DNA of 64,000 nucleotides from Alphaproteobacteria bacterium (GTDB taxonomy: Bacteria > Pseudomonadota > Alphaproteobacteria > Acetobacterales > Acetobacteraceae), in contig JAPLOI010000071.1 of NCBI GenBank assembly GCA_026400815.1, forward strand, positions 110,282 through 174,281. Reading direction: 5' to 3'. Below the pieces are notes generated by a model. That model saw only the letters and a program-made list of their open reading frames with translations. It did not search any database and was not told where the DNA came from. Positions 45,836 through 56,761 of this stretch are shown piece after piece (within the stretch, counting starts at the first letter, position 1; each line of letters begins with the position of its first letter). The position numbers and the translations under genes were made by a program.

Positions 45836-47092
45836 ATGACACAGCACGATTCCGCGACGGCCGAGCGGCTGATCGCGCGGTTCTTCCGCTATTTGGCGGT
45901 GACCAGCCAGAGCGACGCCCGCGCCACCACCGTGCCCAGCACGCCGGGCCAGTGGGACATGGTGCGCCTGCTGAAGCAGGAGCTGGAGGCGCTGGGGATC
46001 ACGGAGATCCATCTCGATGAACATGCCTGCCTCACCGCCCGCATTCCCGGCAACACGCCAGGCGCACCGCGCATGGGGTTCTGCGCCCACGTGGATACGG
46101 TGGATGTGGGGCTCTCGCCCGAGATCCACCCGCAGCGCGTGCAGTGGAACGGCGGCGATATCTGCCTGAACGCGGCGCAGGATATCTGGATGCGCGAAGC
46201 GGAGCATCCGGAATACGGGCCCTACCGGGGCCAGGAACTGCTGGTGACCGACGGCACCAGCGTTCTGGGGGCGGACAACAAGGCGGCGGTGACGATCCTG
46301 ATGGATCTGGCGCACCGGCTGGTAGCCGAGAAGCCACGGCATGGCGACATCGTGCTGGCCTTCGTGCCGGATGAGGAGATCGGGCTGCGGGGCGCGAAGA
46401 TGATGGACCTCAAGCGCTTTCCGGTGGATTTCGCCTACACGATCGACAGCTGCGAGGTGGGCGAGTTCATTTTCGAAACCTTCAACGCCGCCGGCGCCAC
46501 GGTGGAGATCGAGGGTGTCACCGCCCATCCGATCAACGCCAAGGGCATCATGGTGAACCCGGTGCTGGTGGCCGCCGACCTGATCAATCGGTTCGACCCG
46601 CTGGATACGCCGGAGCATACCGAGGGGCGGGAGGGCTATTGCTACATCACCTCCATGGCCAACAACTCCGCCACCGCCACGGTGAAGATCAACCTGCGCG
46701 ATTTCGACAAGGCCGGGCTGGAGGCGCGCAAGGAGAAGGTGCTGGCCCACGTGGCAGCGACGCAGGCGAAGTTCCCGCGCGCCAAGCTGAAGGTCGAGAT
46801 CGAGGATGTGTACGCCAACATCGCCGAGAGCCTGGGCAATGACCGGCGCTGCCTGGAGCTGATGGAGCGCGGGTTCAAGGAATTGCAGATCACGCCGCGC
46901 ATCTTCCCGCTGCGCGGCGGCACGGACGGCTCGGCGCTGTCCGCCCGCGGGGTGCCGACGCCGAACTACTTCACCGGCGGGTTCAACTTCCATTCACGAC
47001 ATGAGTGCCTGCCGGTGGACGGGTTCTTGCTGGCGTACCGGCTGACGGAACGGCTGATCGGGCTCGCGGCCGGGGCGCCCGCCTCACGCTAG
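45836..47092 (+). CDS. pepT: peptidase T (tripeptide aminopeptidase, M20B)
   Basis: The 418-residue cytosolic dizinc aminopeptidase removes N-terminal residues from tripeptides. The metal-site motifs are AHVDTVD (His85, Asp87), GADNKAAV, VPDEEIGLRGA with the catalytic and bridging glutamates, YTIDSCEVGE, and near the end FPLRGGTDGSALSARGVPTPN and FHSRHECLP. GAGGCAC precedes the ATG. It is thirteen bases downstream of the LLM gene and probably co-transcribed. Confidence 0.93.
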   Translation: MTQHDSATAERLIARFFRYLAVTSQSDARATTVPSTPGQWDMVRLLKQELEALGITEIHLDEHACLTARIPGNTPGAPRMGFCAHVDTVDVGLSPEIHPQRVQWNGGDICLNAAQDIWMREAEHPEYGPYRGQELLVTDGTSVLGADNKAAVTILMDLAHRLVAEKPRHGDIVLAFVPDEEIGLRGAKMMDLKRFPVDFAYTIDSCEVGEFIFETFNAAGATVEIEGVTAHPINAKGIMVNPVLVAADLINRFDPLDTPEHTEGREGYCYITSMANNSATATVKINLRDFDKAGLEARKEKVLAHVAATQAKFPRAKLKVEIEDVYANIAESLGNDRRCLELMERGFKELQITPRIFPLRGGTDGSALSARGVPTPNYFTGGFNFHSRHECLPVDGFLLAYRLTERLIGLAAGAPASR

Positions 47093-47166
47093 GGTACACT
47101 CGACTCTGCCTCCTCTGGTCCTTAGGGTGATTGTGTTTACAGACCGCACATCCAAGAGCCAGCATC

Positions 47167-47928
47167 ATGTCTTCTTTGCCATCCGAAGGCCGCGAGTTCG
47201 TCCTTGCCGGCCATTCGAACAAATGGGCGCTCGGCACGCCGCGCGGCCATTCCGGGCCGCCGGCGCTGGTGCAGCGCGAGTGCTTCGGCCGCATCGGGCA
47301 TTTCGCGGTGGAGGAAACGCCGCTGCCCCGCAGCGTGACCTATTGGAACCTGTTCGTGGAGGCCGCACGCGATCGTGATGCGGTGCTGAGCTACGAGGGC
47401 AACCAGCATGTGATCGGCTTCCTGTTCGTGCCCAAGCCCGGCTTCGACTTCATCGAGCCGACAGTGCCCGGCCCGCTTGCCGCACGGGCCGCCATCATTC
47501 CGCGGCGCATGGTGGAGGCACGGTTCGCGCCATCCATGAGCGGGCTGCGCAGCCTGCTGAAGCGCTTGCAGGAAGGCGGGGCGCGTCGTTGCCTGGTGGT
47601 GGGCACGCCACCGCCCAGCGATGACATCGGGCGGTTCGAGAAGGAGGTGCGGTCTAGCGCGTTCTGGGCCAAGACCTTCGAGCAACAGAAATTCAACATC
47701 GAGAGCGCACAGTTCGTTTCGGCCCGCCTGATGCTGAAGCTGTGGGCGGTGCTGCAGGACGTGACCGAGGCGGCAACGCGCGAGGCGGGCGGAACCTTCA
47801 TCCGGGTGCCGGATTTCCTGCGCGATGCCAACGGCTTCCTGGCCCCGGAGCACCGGCTGCGGCAGGACTTCACGCACGCGGCCGACAGTTTCGGCCAGGA
47901 GATGCTGCGACACACGCTGAGCGCCTGA
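47167..47928 (+). CDS. SGNH-hydrolase-like hypothetical protein
   Basis: The 253-residue protein is not firmly recognised. It has features of an SGNH esterase: an N-terminal VLAGHSNKWALG in the block I position (but HS rather than DS), YEGNQH in the block III position, VVGTPPP in the middle, and a C-terminal DFTHAADSFGQEML where a DxxH pair is expected. The altered first block means activity is uncertain. It is followed by a GSCFA-domain gene after eleven bases, which suggests a shared role in modifying a surface polymer. Confidence 0.6.
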   Translation: MSSLPSEGREFVLAGHSNKWALGTPRGHSGPPALVQRECFGRIGHFAVEETPLPRSVTYWNLFVEAARDRDAVLSYEGNQHVIGFLFVPKPGFDFIEPTVPGPLAARAAIIPRRMVEARFAPSMSGLRSLLKRLQEGGARRCLVVGTPPPSDDIGRFEKEVRSSAFWAKTFEQQKFNIESAQFVSARLMLKLWAVLQDVTEAATREAGGTFIRVPDFLRDANGFLAPEHRLRQDFTHAADSFGQEMLRHTLSA

Positions 47929-47939
47929 AGGAGGTTTCG

Positions 47940-49049
47940 ATGGCACCGCATCCCTACCGCAGCATGCCGCCCAAGGCTTTCTGGCGCCGCGGGGTGGCGA
48001 ACGGCTTCGACCCCGTGGACGTGATGGCGCGGCCGCTGCTGATCCATCGCGGCGAGAAGGTGGTTTCCGCCGGCAGCTGCTTCGCGGCCAACATCGTGCC
48101 GTATCTGGAAGCCGCCGGCTTCGCCTATGTCCGCACCGAGGTGGTGCCGCCGGCCTTCGGCGCGATCGGGGACGACAATTTCAGCTACGGGCGGTTCTCT
48201 GCCTCATACGGCAACATCTATACGGTGCGCCAGGCGGTGCAGCTGATCGAGCGGGCGATGGGCCGGTTCAAGCCGGTGGAATCGCGCTGGATCGCCGCTT
48301 CCGACATCGTGCTGGACCCGTTTCGGCCCGGTTTGCGCTACCCGGCCTGCTCGGAGGCGGAGTTCGACGCGATCACCACGCGGCACCTGGAATGCGTGCT
48401 GGAGGCGCTGCGCGAGGCCGATGTGTTCGTGTTCACCCTCGGGCTGACCGAGGCCTGGCTGTCGCGGCCCGACGGGGCGGTGTTCCCGGCCTGCCCGGGA
48501 ACGGTGGCAGGCATCTTTGATCCCGCCATGCACGCATTCCACAATTTCTCGGTGGCCGAGGTCTCGGCCGACCTGGACCGGCTGATCGCCCTGGCGCGGG
48601 AGGTGAACCCCCGGCTGCGCTTCGTGCTGACTGTCTCACCGGTGCCGCTGGTGGCGACGGCGACGCGCGAGCATGTGCTGGTGGCGACCACCTACAGCAA
48701 ATCCGTGCTGCGCGTGGCAGCCGGCGAGGCGGCGGAGCGGCACCGGGAGGTGTCGTATTTCCCGGCCTATGAAATCGTGACCGGCCCGCAGGCGCCGTGG
48801 GATTTCTATGAGGCGGACCGGCGCGAGCCGAGCCGGATGGCGATCGACAATGTGATGCGCGCCTTTCTGTCGCGCTGCGAATCCTCGGCGGGCGGGGCGC
48901 CGGCCGCCCCAACGCAGGCCGAGGTGGCGGCCGAGACGCCGGCGCGCGCCCCGGCGCCGGAGGCCAGCGGCGACACGCCCGATGCGATGCAGGCGCTGTC
49001 GCGCGCCGTGGCCGAGGCGTTGTGCGAAGAGGCGGCAGCGGAACTGTAG
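47940..49049 (+). CDS. GSCFA-domain protein
   Basis: The 369-residue protein is named for the motif visible here as VVSAGSCFAANIVPYLEAAGF near residue 42. Further family segments are DDNFSYGRFSASYGNIYTVRQ, FTLGLTEAW and LTVSPVPLVATATREHVLVATTYSKSVLRVAA. GSCFA proteins are related to SGNH hydrolases and occur in capsule or polysaccharide loci; biochemical function is unknown. A near-perfect AAGGAGG site precedes the ATG at 47940. The last 50 residues are a low-complexity Ala/Pro/Glu tail. Confidence 0.85.
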   Translation: MAPHPYRSMPPKAFWRRGVANGFDPVDVMARPLLIHRGEKVVSAGSCFAANIVPYLEAAGFAYVRTEVVPPAFGAIGDDNFSYGRFSASYGNIYTVRQAVQLIERAMGRFKPVESRWIAASDIVLDPFRPGLRYPACSEAEFDAITTRHLECVLEALREADVFVFTLGLTEAWLSRPDGAVFPACPGTVAGIFDPAMHAFHNFSVAEVSADLDRLIALAREVNPRLRFVLTVSPVPLVATATREHVLVATTYSKSVLRVAAGEAAERHREVSYFPAYEIVTGPQAPWDFYEADRREPSRMAIDNVMRAFLSRCESSAGGAPAAPTQAEVAAETPARAPAPEASGDTPDAMQALSRAVAEALCEEAAAEL

Positions 49050-49062
49050 GCCCAAACGAAAC

Positions 49063-49088
49063 CGGGGCGCCCTTGCGGGCGCCCCGGA
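49063..49088. terminator. 11-bp GC-rich hairpin between convergent genes
   Basis: CCGGGGCGCCC (49063-49073) and GGGCGCCCCGG (49078-49088) pair perfectly around TTGC. On the minus strand it is followed by TTTCGTTTGG, so it best serves the leftward DUF35 gene, with possible action on the GSCFA transcript too. Confidence 0.72.
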
Positions 49089-49115
49089 CGTGATCCTCGA
49101 GAGATCAGGCTGCCG

Positions 49116-49499
49116 TCAGGCAGGTTCGAAGCACGGCACCTTGTTGGCGTCGGTCTGGACGAAGACGACCTTCACCTTGCCGCCGATCTTGAGCTGGTCG
49201 GGGTCGGCCTTGACGATGTTGGTCATCATGGTCGGGCCCTCCTTCAGCGTGACATAGGCCATGGTGAAGTTGGAGCGCAGCATGGTGGAGAAGCTGTAGA
49301 TCGTGCCCTCACCCGAAGCCTGCTCCCACTCGGTGCTGCCGAAGCAGAACGGGCAGACGGCGCGGGGGTACCAATGCGCCTTCTTGCAGGAGGTGCAGCG
49401 GCGGATCATGAACTTACCTTCCTCGGCGGCCGCGTAGAACGGGTCGCTTTCCGGGTTGGTGCAGTTCGGCGGCATCTTACGGTCTTCCATGATACCCAT
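49116..49499 (-). CDS. DUF35 zinc-ribbon/OB-fold acyl-CoA-associated protein
   Basis: The 127-residue protein has an N-terminal rubredoxin-like zinc ribbon, CTSCKKAHWYPRAVCPFC (residues about 36-53), followed by an OB fold with SGEGTIYSFSTMLRSNF. Such proteins form complexes with SCP-x-like thiolases and act as acyl-CoA binding or channelling subunits. The thiolase gene lies six bases upstream, so the pair is one operon. Confidence 0.88.
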   Translation of the reverse strand: MGIMEDRKMPPNCTNPESDPFYAAAEEGKFMIRRCTSCKKAHWYPRAVCPFCFGSTEWEQASGEGTIYSFSTMLRSNFTMAYVTLKEGPTMMTNIVKADPDQLKIGGKVKVVFVQTDANKVPCFEPA

Positions 49500-49505
49500 G
49501 GTGGT

Positions 49506-50675
49506 TTACTCCCGCTCGAGGATCAGTGTGGAGGAGCCATGGCGGCTGCCGAGGAGGCCGCCGGTGCCGTGGGCGAGTGCGATGTCGCAGTTCGGCACCT
49601 GGACCTTGGGGTGGGCTTCGCCACGCAGCTGGCGCACGGCTTCGATCACCTTGGTGATGCCGCCGCGGTTGGCCGGGTGGTTGTTGCAGAGCCCGCCGCC
49701 ATCGGTGTTGAAGGGCAGCTTGCCGACGCCGGAGATCAGGTTGCCGTCGGCGACGAACTTGCCGCCCTGGCCCTTTTCGCAGAAGCCGAGGTCTTCCAGC
49801 TGCATCAGCACGGTGATGGTGAAGCTGTCGTAGATCGAGGCGTACTTGATGTCGGCATGCTTCACGCCGGCTTCAGCGAACGCGGACGCACCGGACCAGC
49901 GGGCGCCGGAATAGGAGAGATCGACGTCACCGCCCATCTGGCCCTTCCAGCTTTCGCCATGGCCGCGCACCTTCACCAGCGGACGCTTCAGCGTCTTGGC
50001 GATTTCGGGGCGGGTGACGATCAGCGCGCCGCCGCCATCGGAGATGACGCAGCAATCGAGGCGGTGCAGCGGGGTGGAGACCATCGGGGAGTTCACGACC
50101 TCCTCCACCGTCACCACGTTGCGCAGCATGGCGTGCTCGTTCCACTGGGCGTGGTGCGAGGCGGCCACCTTGATCCAGGCGAGCTGTTCGCTGGTGGTGC
50201 CGTATTCATGCATGTGGCGGGCGGCCACCATGCCGTAGACGTTGGTCGTGGCCGGCGAGAAGTGGCTCTCCCACGGGCTGTCGGCCACCTGGGGGTTGCC
50301 GGCGCGCTGGCCGGTGCCGGTCTGCACGCCTTCGGAGCGCGGACGGCCGCCGAGGGTGATGAGGGCGATGTTGCACTTGCCGGCCATGATGGCGGCGGTG
50401 GCGTGACCGACGGCGCCGATATAGGAGGTGCCGCCCACGTCCGTGCTGTCGAGCCAGCTGAGGCGCAGGTTCATGTAGTCGACGACCGAGATCGGGCCCA
50501 TGCCTGCGGCATCACCGGCGCAGAAGTAGCCGTCGATATCGTCCTTGGTGAGGCCCGCGTCAGCCAGGGCGCCGGCGGCGCTTTCGGCGTGAATCTGCGC
50601 GACCGACAAATCGGGGGCCTTTCGCGTGGGGTGCTCGAAAGCTCCCACGATGTACCCTTGTCCCTTGATGCTCAT
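49506..50675 (-). CDS. thiolase family protein (SCP-x/nonspecific lipid transfer type)
   Basis: The 389-residue thiolase-fold enzyme contains GYFCAGDAAGMGP, DVGGTSYIGAVGHA, DCCVISDGGGALIV, YDSFTITVLMQLEDLGFC and GGGLCNNHPANRGG. In this subgroup the usual active-site cysteine near residue 85 is replaced by the VGGTSY serine/glycine environment, as in many SCP-x-like members that cleave bulky beta-ketoacyl or aldol thioesters with a DUF35 partner. ATG 50675 was chosen over a position 42 bases upstream because the conserved sequence begins there. Confidence 0.85.
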   Translation of the reverse strand: MSIKGQGYIVGAFEHPTRKAPDLSVAQIHAESAAGALADAGLTKDDIDGYFCAGDAAGMGPISVVDYMNLRLSWLDSTDVGGTSYIGAVGHATAAIMAGKCNIALITLGGRPRSEGVQTGTGQRAGNPQVADSPWESHFSPATTNVYGMVAARHMHEYGTTSEQLAWIKVAASHHAQWNEHAMLRNVVTVEEVVNSPMVSTPLHRLDCCVISDGGGALIVTRPEIAKTLKRPLVKVRGHGESWKGQMGGDVDLSYSGARWSGASAFAEAGVKHADIKYASIYDSFTITVLMQLEDLGFCEKGQGGKFVADGNLISGVGKLPFNTDGGGLCNNHPANRGGITKVIEAVRQLRGEAHPKVQVPNCDIALAHGTGGLLGSRHGSSTLILERE

Positions 50676-50694
50676 CCTGTTTCCACACCCATGT

Positions 50695-51309
50695 TCATGT
50701 TGCGTTGTCGTGGGCAACCTTCTTGGAGTTGCCCGACGCGCGGGGGTAGTTTGCGCGCAGATTCCCGTGCCGACAACCCTGGGCGATGGGGCGGAAAATG
50801 GGGTGGTTGACGTTTGCCGTGGGATTTTTGTTTTGATATCGTAACGTTTTGGGCGGGCGTGTGCGATGCGGGTTGGCGGCGATTCCGCGGGAGGGGGGCG
50901 GCGGAGGGCTGCGGGCGCGGCGGGGACAGGAGGGGGGCATGGCCGCGGGGCGCGCGCGGGGGCGCGGGCGGCGGCCGTGGATCAGGGCGATGATGACCTG
51001 CACTTCGCCTATAGCCGGGCGCAGGCAGCGCGGCAGGACGGCGCGCGCCGGGATGACGCCGCGGCGATGGGCGCGGGCGAGCAGGCGCAGGAGGAGCGTG
51101 ATGAGGCGCATGGTGGCATGGGTGGAGGAGAAGCCCGACCGCCCTGCCCCGCTGGCCTTGGCGGGCGTGGTGGCGGCGGTCAGCAGGGCCGTGAGGAGCG
51201 CCTGCAGCAGGACCAGCAGCAGCAATTCGACCGCGGACGCAGCTCTGGCGTGGGAACGCGGGGCCTTCTGAGCGGCGGACTGGGCCTGGGTTGCGGGGTG
51301 CTGGTGCAT
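50695..51309 (-). CDS. doubtful hypothetical protein with hydrophobic N-terminus
   Basis: This is an open frame of 204 codons filling most of the 50676-51423 gap. It has a polar start, a helix AVELLLLVLLQALLTALL near residue 27-44, then TMRLITLLLRLLARAHRR and a basic Pro/Arg-rich tail. No ribosome site is evident. The end overlaps what should be the thiolase leader, so the true stop may be earlier or the frame may be non-coding. A different frame on the opposite strand is also open but less protein-like. If it is not a gene, the gap holds only an AT-rich patch at 50820-50850. Confidence 0.35.
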   Translation of the reverse strand: MHQHPATQAQSAAQKAPRSHARAASAVELLLLVLLQALLTALLTAATTPAKASGAGRSGFSSTHATMRLITLLLRLLARAHRRGVIPARAVLPRCLRPAIGEVQVIIALIHGRRPRPRARPAAMPPSCPRRARSPPPPPSRGIAANPHRTRPPKTLRYQNKNPTANVNHPIFRPIAQGCRHGNLRANYPRASGNSKKVAHDNAT

Positions 51310-51423
51310 GTTGGTATTAATAACTCAACCACAGATGGATGGCAAGGATTTTTTTCTGTCGGCCGTGCTTTGACACGGCGCGGCGGAGACCCGATCCTGA
51401 GGGCGAAAATGGCTGGAGGCGGC

Positions 51424-52197
51424 ATGCAGGGTCTGGCGGGCAAGGCGGCGGTGGTGACGGGGGCGGCGAGCGGCATCGGCCGGGCCACCGTGTTGCGGCT
51501 GGCGCGCGAGGGCTGCCGGGTGCTGGCCGCCGACCGGGCGGCGGAGGGGCTGGCGGAGACGGCCGCGTTGGCCGCGGCCCAGGGCACGCCGATTGAGACC
51601 GTGCAGGCCGATGTGGCGGCCTCTGACGCGCCAACGGCGGTGATCGGCGGCGCGGTGGCGCGGTTCGGCACGCTGGACCTTTTGATGAACAATGCCGGCG
51701 TGGGCGGCTCCAAGCGTGCTGACCTGACTGATGACGACGCGTTCGACGCGCATCTGGCGGTGAATTTGCGTGCGGTGTTCCGGTTTTCGCGCGCCGCGGT
51801 GGCGGTGATGAAGACGGGCGGGGCGATCGTGAACGTGGCCTCCATCTTCGGGATGATCGGCTTTCCCGGCACCGCGGCCTATGCCGCCGCCAAGGCGGGC
51901 GTGGCGGGGCTGACGCGGCAGATGGCGGCGGATTACGGGCCGAACGGCATTCGCGTGAACGCGATCGCGCCCGGGCTGATCGAAACCGGCATGACGCAAA
52001 AGCGCATCGCCGACAGCGAATGGTTCCGCGGGCAGATGACGGACATGACCCCGCTGGGCCGCAACGGGCAGCCGGAGGATATCGCCGCGGCGGCCGCCTT
52101 CCTGCTCTCGGACGACGCCGCCTTCATCTCCGGCCAGGTGCTGGTGGTAGATGGCGGCTGGCTGACCACACGATACCGCGCGCAGCCCGAGGGGTGA
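51424..52197 (+). CDS. short-chain dehydrogenase/reductase
   Basis: The 257-residue classical SDR has VTGAASGIGRATV near 12, MNNAGVGG at about 90, Ser in VNVASIFGM and the catalytic AAYAAAKAG with lysine, ending GQVLVVDGGW. It reduces a carbonyl or oxidises an alcohol with NAD(P). ATG 51424 follows GGAGG closely; an ATG at 51409 in frame is almost equally good. The open frame continues upstream to 50866 but that part has shadow-like Gly/Arg composition. Confidence 0.86.
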   Translation: MQGLAGKAAVVTGAASGIGRATVLRLAREGCRVLAADRAAEGLAETAALAAAQGTPIETVQADVAASDAPTAVIGGAVARFGTLDLLMNNAGVGGSKRADLTDDDAFDAHLAVNLRAVFRFSRAAVAVMKTGGAIVNVASIFGMIGFPGTAAYAAAKAGVAGLTRQMAADYGPNGIRVNAIAPGLIETGMTQKRIADSEWFRGQMTDMTPLGRNGQPEDIAAAAAFLLSDDAAFISGQVLVVDGGWLTTRYRAQPEG

Positions 52198-52295
52198 GCG
52201 TGCTGCCGATCCCCGTGCCTTGACCAAGGAGTTGCCAGCGCCCAAGCGGCATGATGACTGGATGACACCGAGCCCGTGGCTCACCCCTCACCCAA

Positions 52296-52318
52296 CCCTC
52301 TCCCCCAAGGGGAGAGGG
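52296..52318. repeat. CCCTCTCCCC palindromic repeat
   Basis: CCCTCTCCCC (52296-52305) and GGGGAGAGGG (52309-52318) form a ten-pair hairpin preceded by CACCCCTCACCCAAC. This combination is a common extragenic repeat in proteobacteria, from general recollection. It lies between the SDR stop and the deacetylase gene and may separate the two transcripts. Confidence 0.7.
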
Positions 52319-52374
52319 CTCTGCCGGGCCAGTGGTGGGCGCGTTTCCTTCCCGCTTCGACCTAGGAGTTTCCC

Positions 52375-53229
52375 ATGGCCGACCTGTTTGTCTGCCTGAC
52401 CTTTGACCACGACAACACCTCGTCTGCGATCTCTCGCGGGCAGACCTCACCCACGCTGATCAGCCGGGGCGATTTCGGCATTCCGGCGGCGCAGCGCATC
52501 CTGCGGCTGCTGAACGAGCAGCGCATTCCGACGACCTGGTTCATTCCCGGACACACGATCGACAGCTACCCGTCCTGCGTGGCGGCGGTGCATGCCGCGG
52601 GCCATGAGATCGGCAACCATGGCTGGACGCATCGCGTGCCCTCCACGCTGGGGCCAGAAGGCGAGGAGCAGGAGCTGATCCGGGGCAATGAGAGCATCAT
52701 GCGCCTGACCGGCAAGGCGCCGCGCGGGTATCGCTCGCCGGCGTGGGACCTTTCGGACGTGTCCGTGGACCTGCTGATGAAGCATGGCTTCGTGTACGAC
52801 AGCTCGATGATGGGGCACGACTACATCCCCTACCAGGCGCGCAAGGGCGACCGGATCGAGCTGCTGGAGCCGCTGGAGTTCGGGCCCGACACCCCGCTGG
52901 TGGAGATGCCGATCTCCTGGGCGCTGGATGACCACCCGCACTTCGAATACTCGCGCTCGCCGCAGGGCATCCTGCCCGGGGGCATGAATGCGCGGCTCGT
53001 GATCGAGAACTTCGTGAACGAGTTCAAGTATATGAAGAAGTACTACGACTGGGGCATCCTGACCTACACGTTCCATCCGCATGTGATCGGGCGCGGGCAC
53101 CGGATGTTCATGCTGGAGCACATGATCGATGTGCTGAAGCGCGAAGGGGCGAACTTCGTGACGATGGAAACCGCGGTTGGGGAATACAAGGCGCGGTATC
53201 CGAACGGGGTGACCCTGCGCGGGCGGTAA
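52375..53229 (+). CDS. polysaccharide deacetylase family protein (PgdA/cyclic imidase-like)
   Basis: The 284-residue NodB-fold (CE4) protein has LTFDHD near residue 8-13 (metal Asp), HEIGNHGWTH (His82, His86 metal ligands), YRSPAWDLSD around 122 and FHPHVIGRG near the C-terminus. The intracellular, signal-less form resembles HpPgdA and cyclic-imide hydrolases rather than secreted chitin deacetylases. AGGAG precedes the ATG. Proximity to a peptide importer and a carbamoyl-amino acid hydrolase is compatible with amide or imide ring hydrolysis, but that is inference. Confidence 0.85.
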   Translation: MADLFVCLTFDHDNTSSAISRGQTSPTLISRGDFGIPAAQRILRLLNEQRIPTTWFIPGHTIDSYPSCVAAVHAAGHEIGNHGWTHRVPSTLGPEGEEQELIRGNESIMRLTGKAPRGYRSPAWDLSDVSVDLLMKHGFVYDSSMMGHDYIPYQARKGDRIELLEPLEFGPDTPLVEMPISWALDDHPHFEYSRSPQGILPGGMNARLVIENFVNEFKYMKKYYDWGILTYTFHPHVIGRGHRMFMLEHMIDVLKREGANFVTMETAVGEYKARYPNGVTLRGR

Positions 53230-53281
53230 GGCGCAGGGACGGACGGCCGGGGGGGCGGTGCCCCCTTGGCGCGTTCCGGTT

Positions 53282-54912
<1,631 letters not shown>

Positions 54913-54916
<4 letters not shown>

Positions 54917-55791
54917 GCGCCTGCCTCGCCGCGCAGGCCGTAGGCGGCGGCGAAGCCATCCACGGCGAAGTTCACCGCCACCACGAAGGAGGACAGCATG
55001 GCGGCGGGGAACAGCAGCAGCCAGGGGTCGGTGAGGATCACGGTCATCGCCTCCTGCACCATCAGGCCCCAGTCGGGCGTGGGCGGGCTGATGCCGAGGC
55101 CGAGGAAGGACAGGGCGCTGATGCGCAGCACGGCGGCAGAGATGCGGACGGGCGCCTCCACGGCCAGGAGCGGCAGCAGGTTGGGCAGCAGTTCGCGCAG
55201 CAGGGTGGCCAGGCGGGGTTCGCCGCGCAGTTCGGCGGCACGCACGAAATCCTGGGCCGCGAGCGCAATGGTGCGGGCGCGGACGACGCGCACCACGCCG
55301 GCGACGTAGACCAGGGCGACGACGGCGGCCAGGGCCGGGAGACTCTTGCCGAAGGCGAGCACCAGGATGGAGATGAGCAGGAATTCCGGGATGGCCATGA
55401 GCGCATCGACGAGGCGGCCCACGGCCTCGTCCGCGGCGCCGCGCAGGTAGCCGCAGGCCAGGCCGATGAGGGTGCCGATGGCAAGCGCGCCGGCCACGCC
55501 CAGGGCGGCGACCAGCAGCGCCACCTGGCCGCCGGAAACGATGCGGGAGAAGTAGTCGCGGCCCAGCAGGTCGGTGCCGAACCAGAACTCGGCGCCGGGC
55601 GGGGCGAGGGGTGAGTCGAGCATGGCCGAGGTGTCGTGCGGCACCCAGAGCGGGGCGGTGGCGGCCATCAGCAGGTGCAGCACCACGGCCAGGGTGGCGA
55701 TGCCGGTGGTAGGGCGGCGCAGGGCGCGCAGCAGGCGGCTGGGGCGGTGTGCCGTAGCGGAAGCGAGGGGGGCGGTTGCTGCGTTAGGCAT
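54913..55791 (-). CDS. dipeptide/glutathione-type ABC transporter permease (DppC/GsiD family)
   Basis: The 292-residue permease has six helices. It shows the DppC features: a first helix followed by a periplasmic segment ending GAEFWFGTDLLGRDYFSRIVSGGQVALLVA, and the EAA-type loop DFVRAAELRGEPRLATLLRELLPN. It overlaps the DppB-like gene by eight bases upstream and the ATPase gene by four downstream. Confidence 0.9.
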
Positions 55792-56755
55792 GGCTGCGCC
55801 GACGCACGCGTGGGTCCAGGGCCAGGATCATCAGGTCGGCGGCGAAGTTGCACAGCACCACGGCGCTGGCGCCGAACAGCGCGATGGCCTGCACGCTGGG
55901 GATGTCGCGCGTGGAGATGGCCTGCACCAGTTCCTGGCCGATGCCGGGGAAGCCGAAGATGAACTCGATGACGATGCCGCCGGAGATGAGCGAGGAGACG
56001 AACTGCGCCGTGGCGGAGAGCATCGGCACCAGGGCGGCCGGCAGGGCGTGGCGGACCACCACGCGCCATTCCGAGGCACCGGAGAGGCGGGCGCGCTCGC
56101 AGTAGTCGCTGTCCAGCGCCTCGATCAACGCCGCGCGCAGCAGGCGGTACTGGTAGGCGATGCCGCCGAGGATGAGGGTGGCTATGGGCAGGGCGATGAC
56201 GCCGAGGATGTCGAGGCTGGGCGCGGTGGTGGGCAGCATGATCACCGCGGGGGCGACCGGCAGCAGCACGGCGAACAGGATGATGAGCAGGTTGCCGGTG
56301 ACGAATTCGGGCAGGGAATAGGCGAACAGCGTGCCGCCGGTAAGGGTGGCATCCAGCCGGCCGCGGGGGCGCAGCACGCTGGCCACGGCGAGCGCGATGG
56401 CGGCGAGAGGGGCGGCGATGGCGGTGAGCCCGGCGAGGATCAGCGAGTTGCGCAGCGGGTGGTCGATGCGTTCCAGCACGGCCTCGCGGGTGACGGTGGT
56501 GCGGCCGAAATCCAGCTGCGCGATGCGGCCGAGGAATTCGGCGAACTGCACCAGATGCGGCCGGTCGATGCCAAGCTCGGCGCGCTTGCGGGCCAGCTCC
56601 TCGGGCGAGATGGTCTGCAGCACGTCCATCGGCAAAACGGCGGTAAGCGCATCGCCCGGAAGCACCGCCGTGCCCCAATAGACCACGGCGGAGACCAGCA
56701 GCAGGACCAGCAGGCTGGCGGCAAGCCGGCGCAGGGCAAGGCCGGTGGCCCCCAT
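55784..56755 (-). CDS. dipeptide/glutathione-type ABC transporter permease (DppB/GsiC family)
   Basis: The 323-residue permease starts with a single helix, then LVQFAEFLGRIAQLDFGRTTVTREAV, matching the DppB periplasmic loop. The coupling segment DSDYCERARLSGASEWRVVVRHALP lies near residue 225. It starts six bases after the binding-protein stop. Together with DppC-like it forms the channel. Confidence 0.9.
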   Translation of the reverse strand: MGATGLALRRLAASLLVLLLVSAVVYWGTAVLPGDALTAVLPMDVLQTISPEELARKRAELGIDRPHLVQFAEFLGRIAQLDFGRTTVTREAVLERIDHPLRNSLILAGLTAIAAPLAAIALAVASVLRPRGRLDATLTGGTLFAYSLPEFVTGNLLIILFAVLLPVAPAVIMLPTTAPSLDILGVIALPIATLILGGIAYQYRLLRAALIEALDSDYCERARLSGASEWRVVVRHALPAALVPMLSATAQFVSSLISGGIVIEFIFGFPGIGQELVQAISTRDIPSVQAIALFGASAVVLCNFAADLMILALDPRVRRRSHA

Positions 56756-56761
56756 GCCCGG

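Noticed and set aside
50866..51408. N-terminal extension of the SDR or separate plus-strand gene
   Set aside because: The frame is continuous with the SDR but encodes Gly/Arg/Ala/Gln-rich sequence unlike protein domains; SDR starts near 51409-51424.
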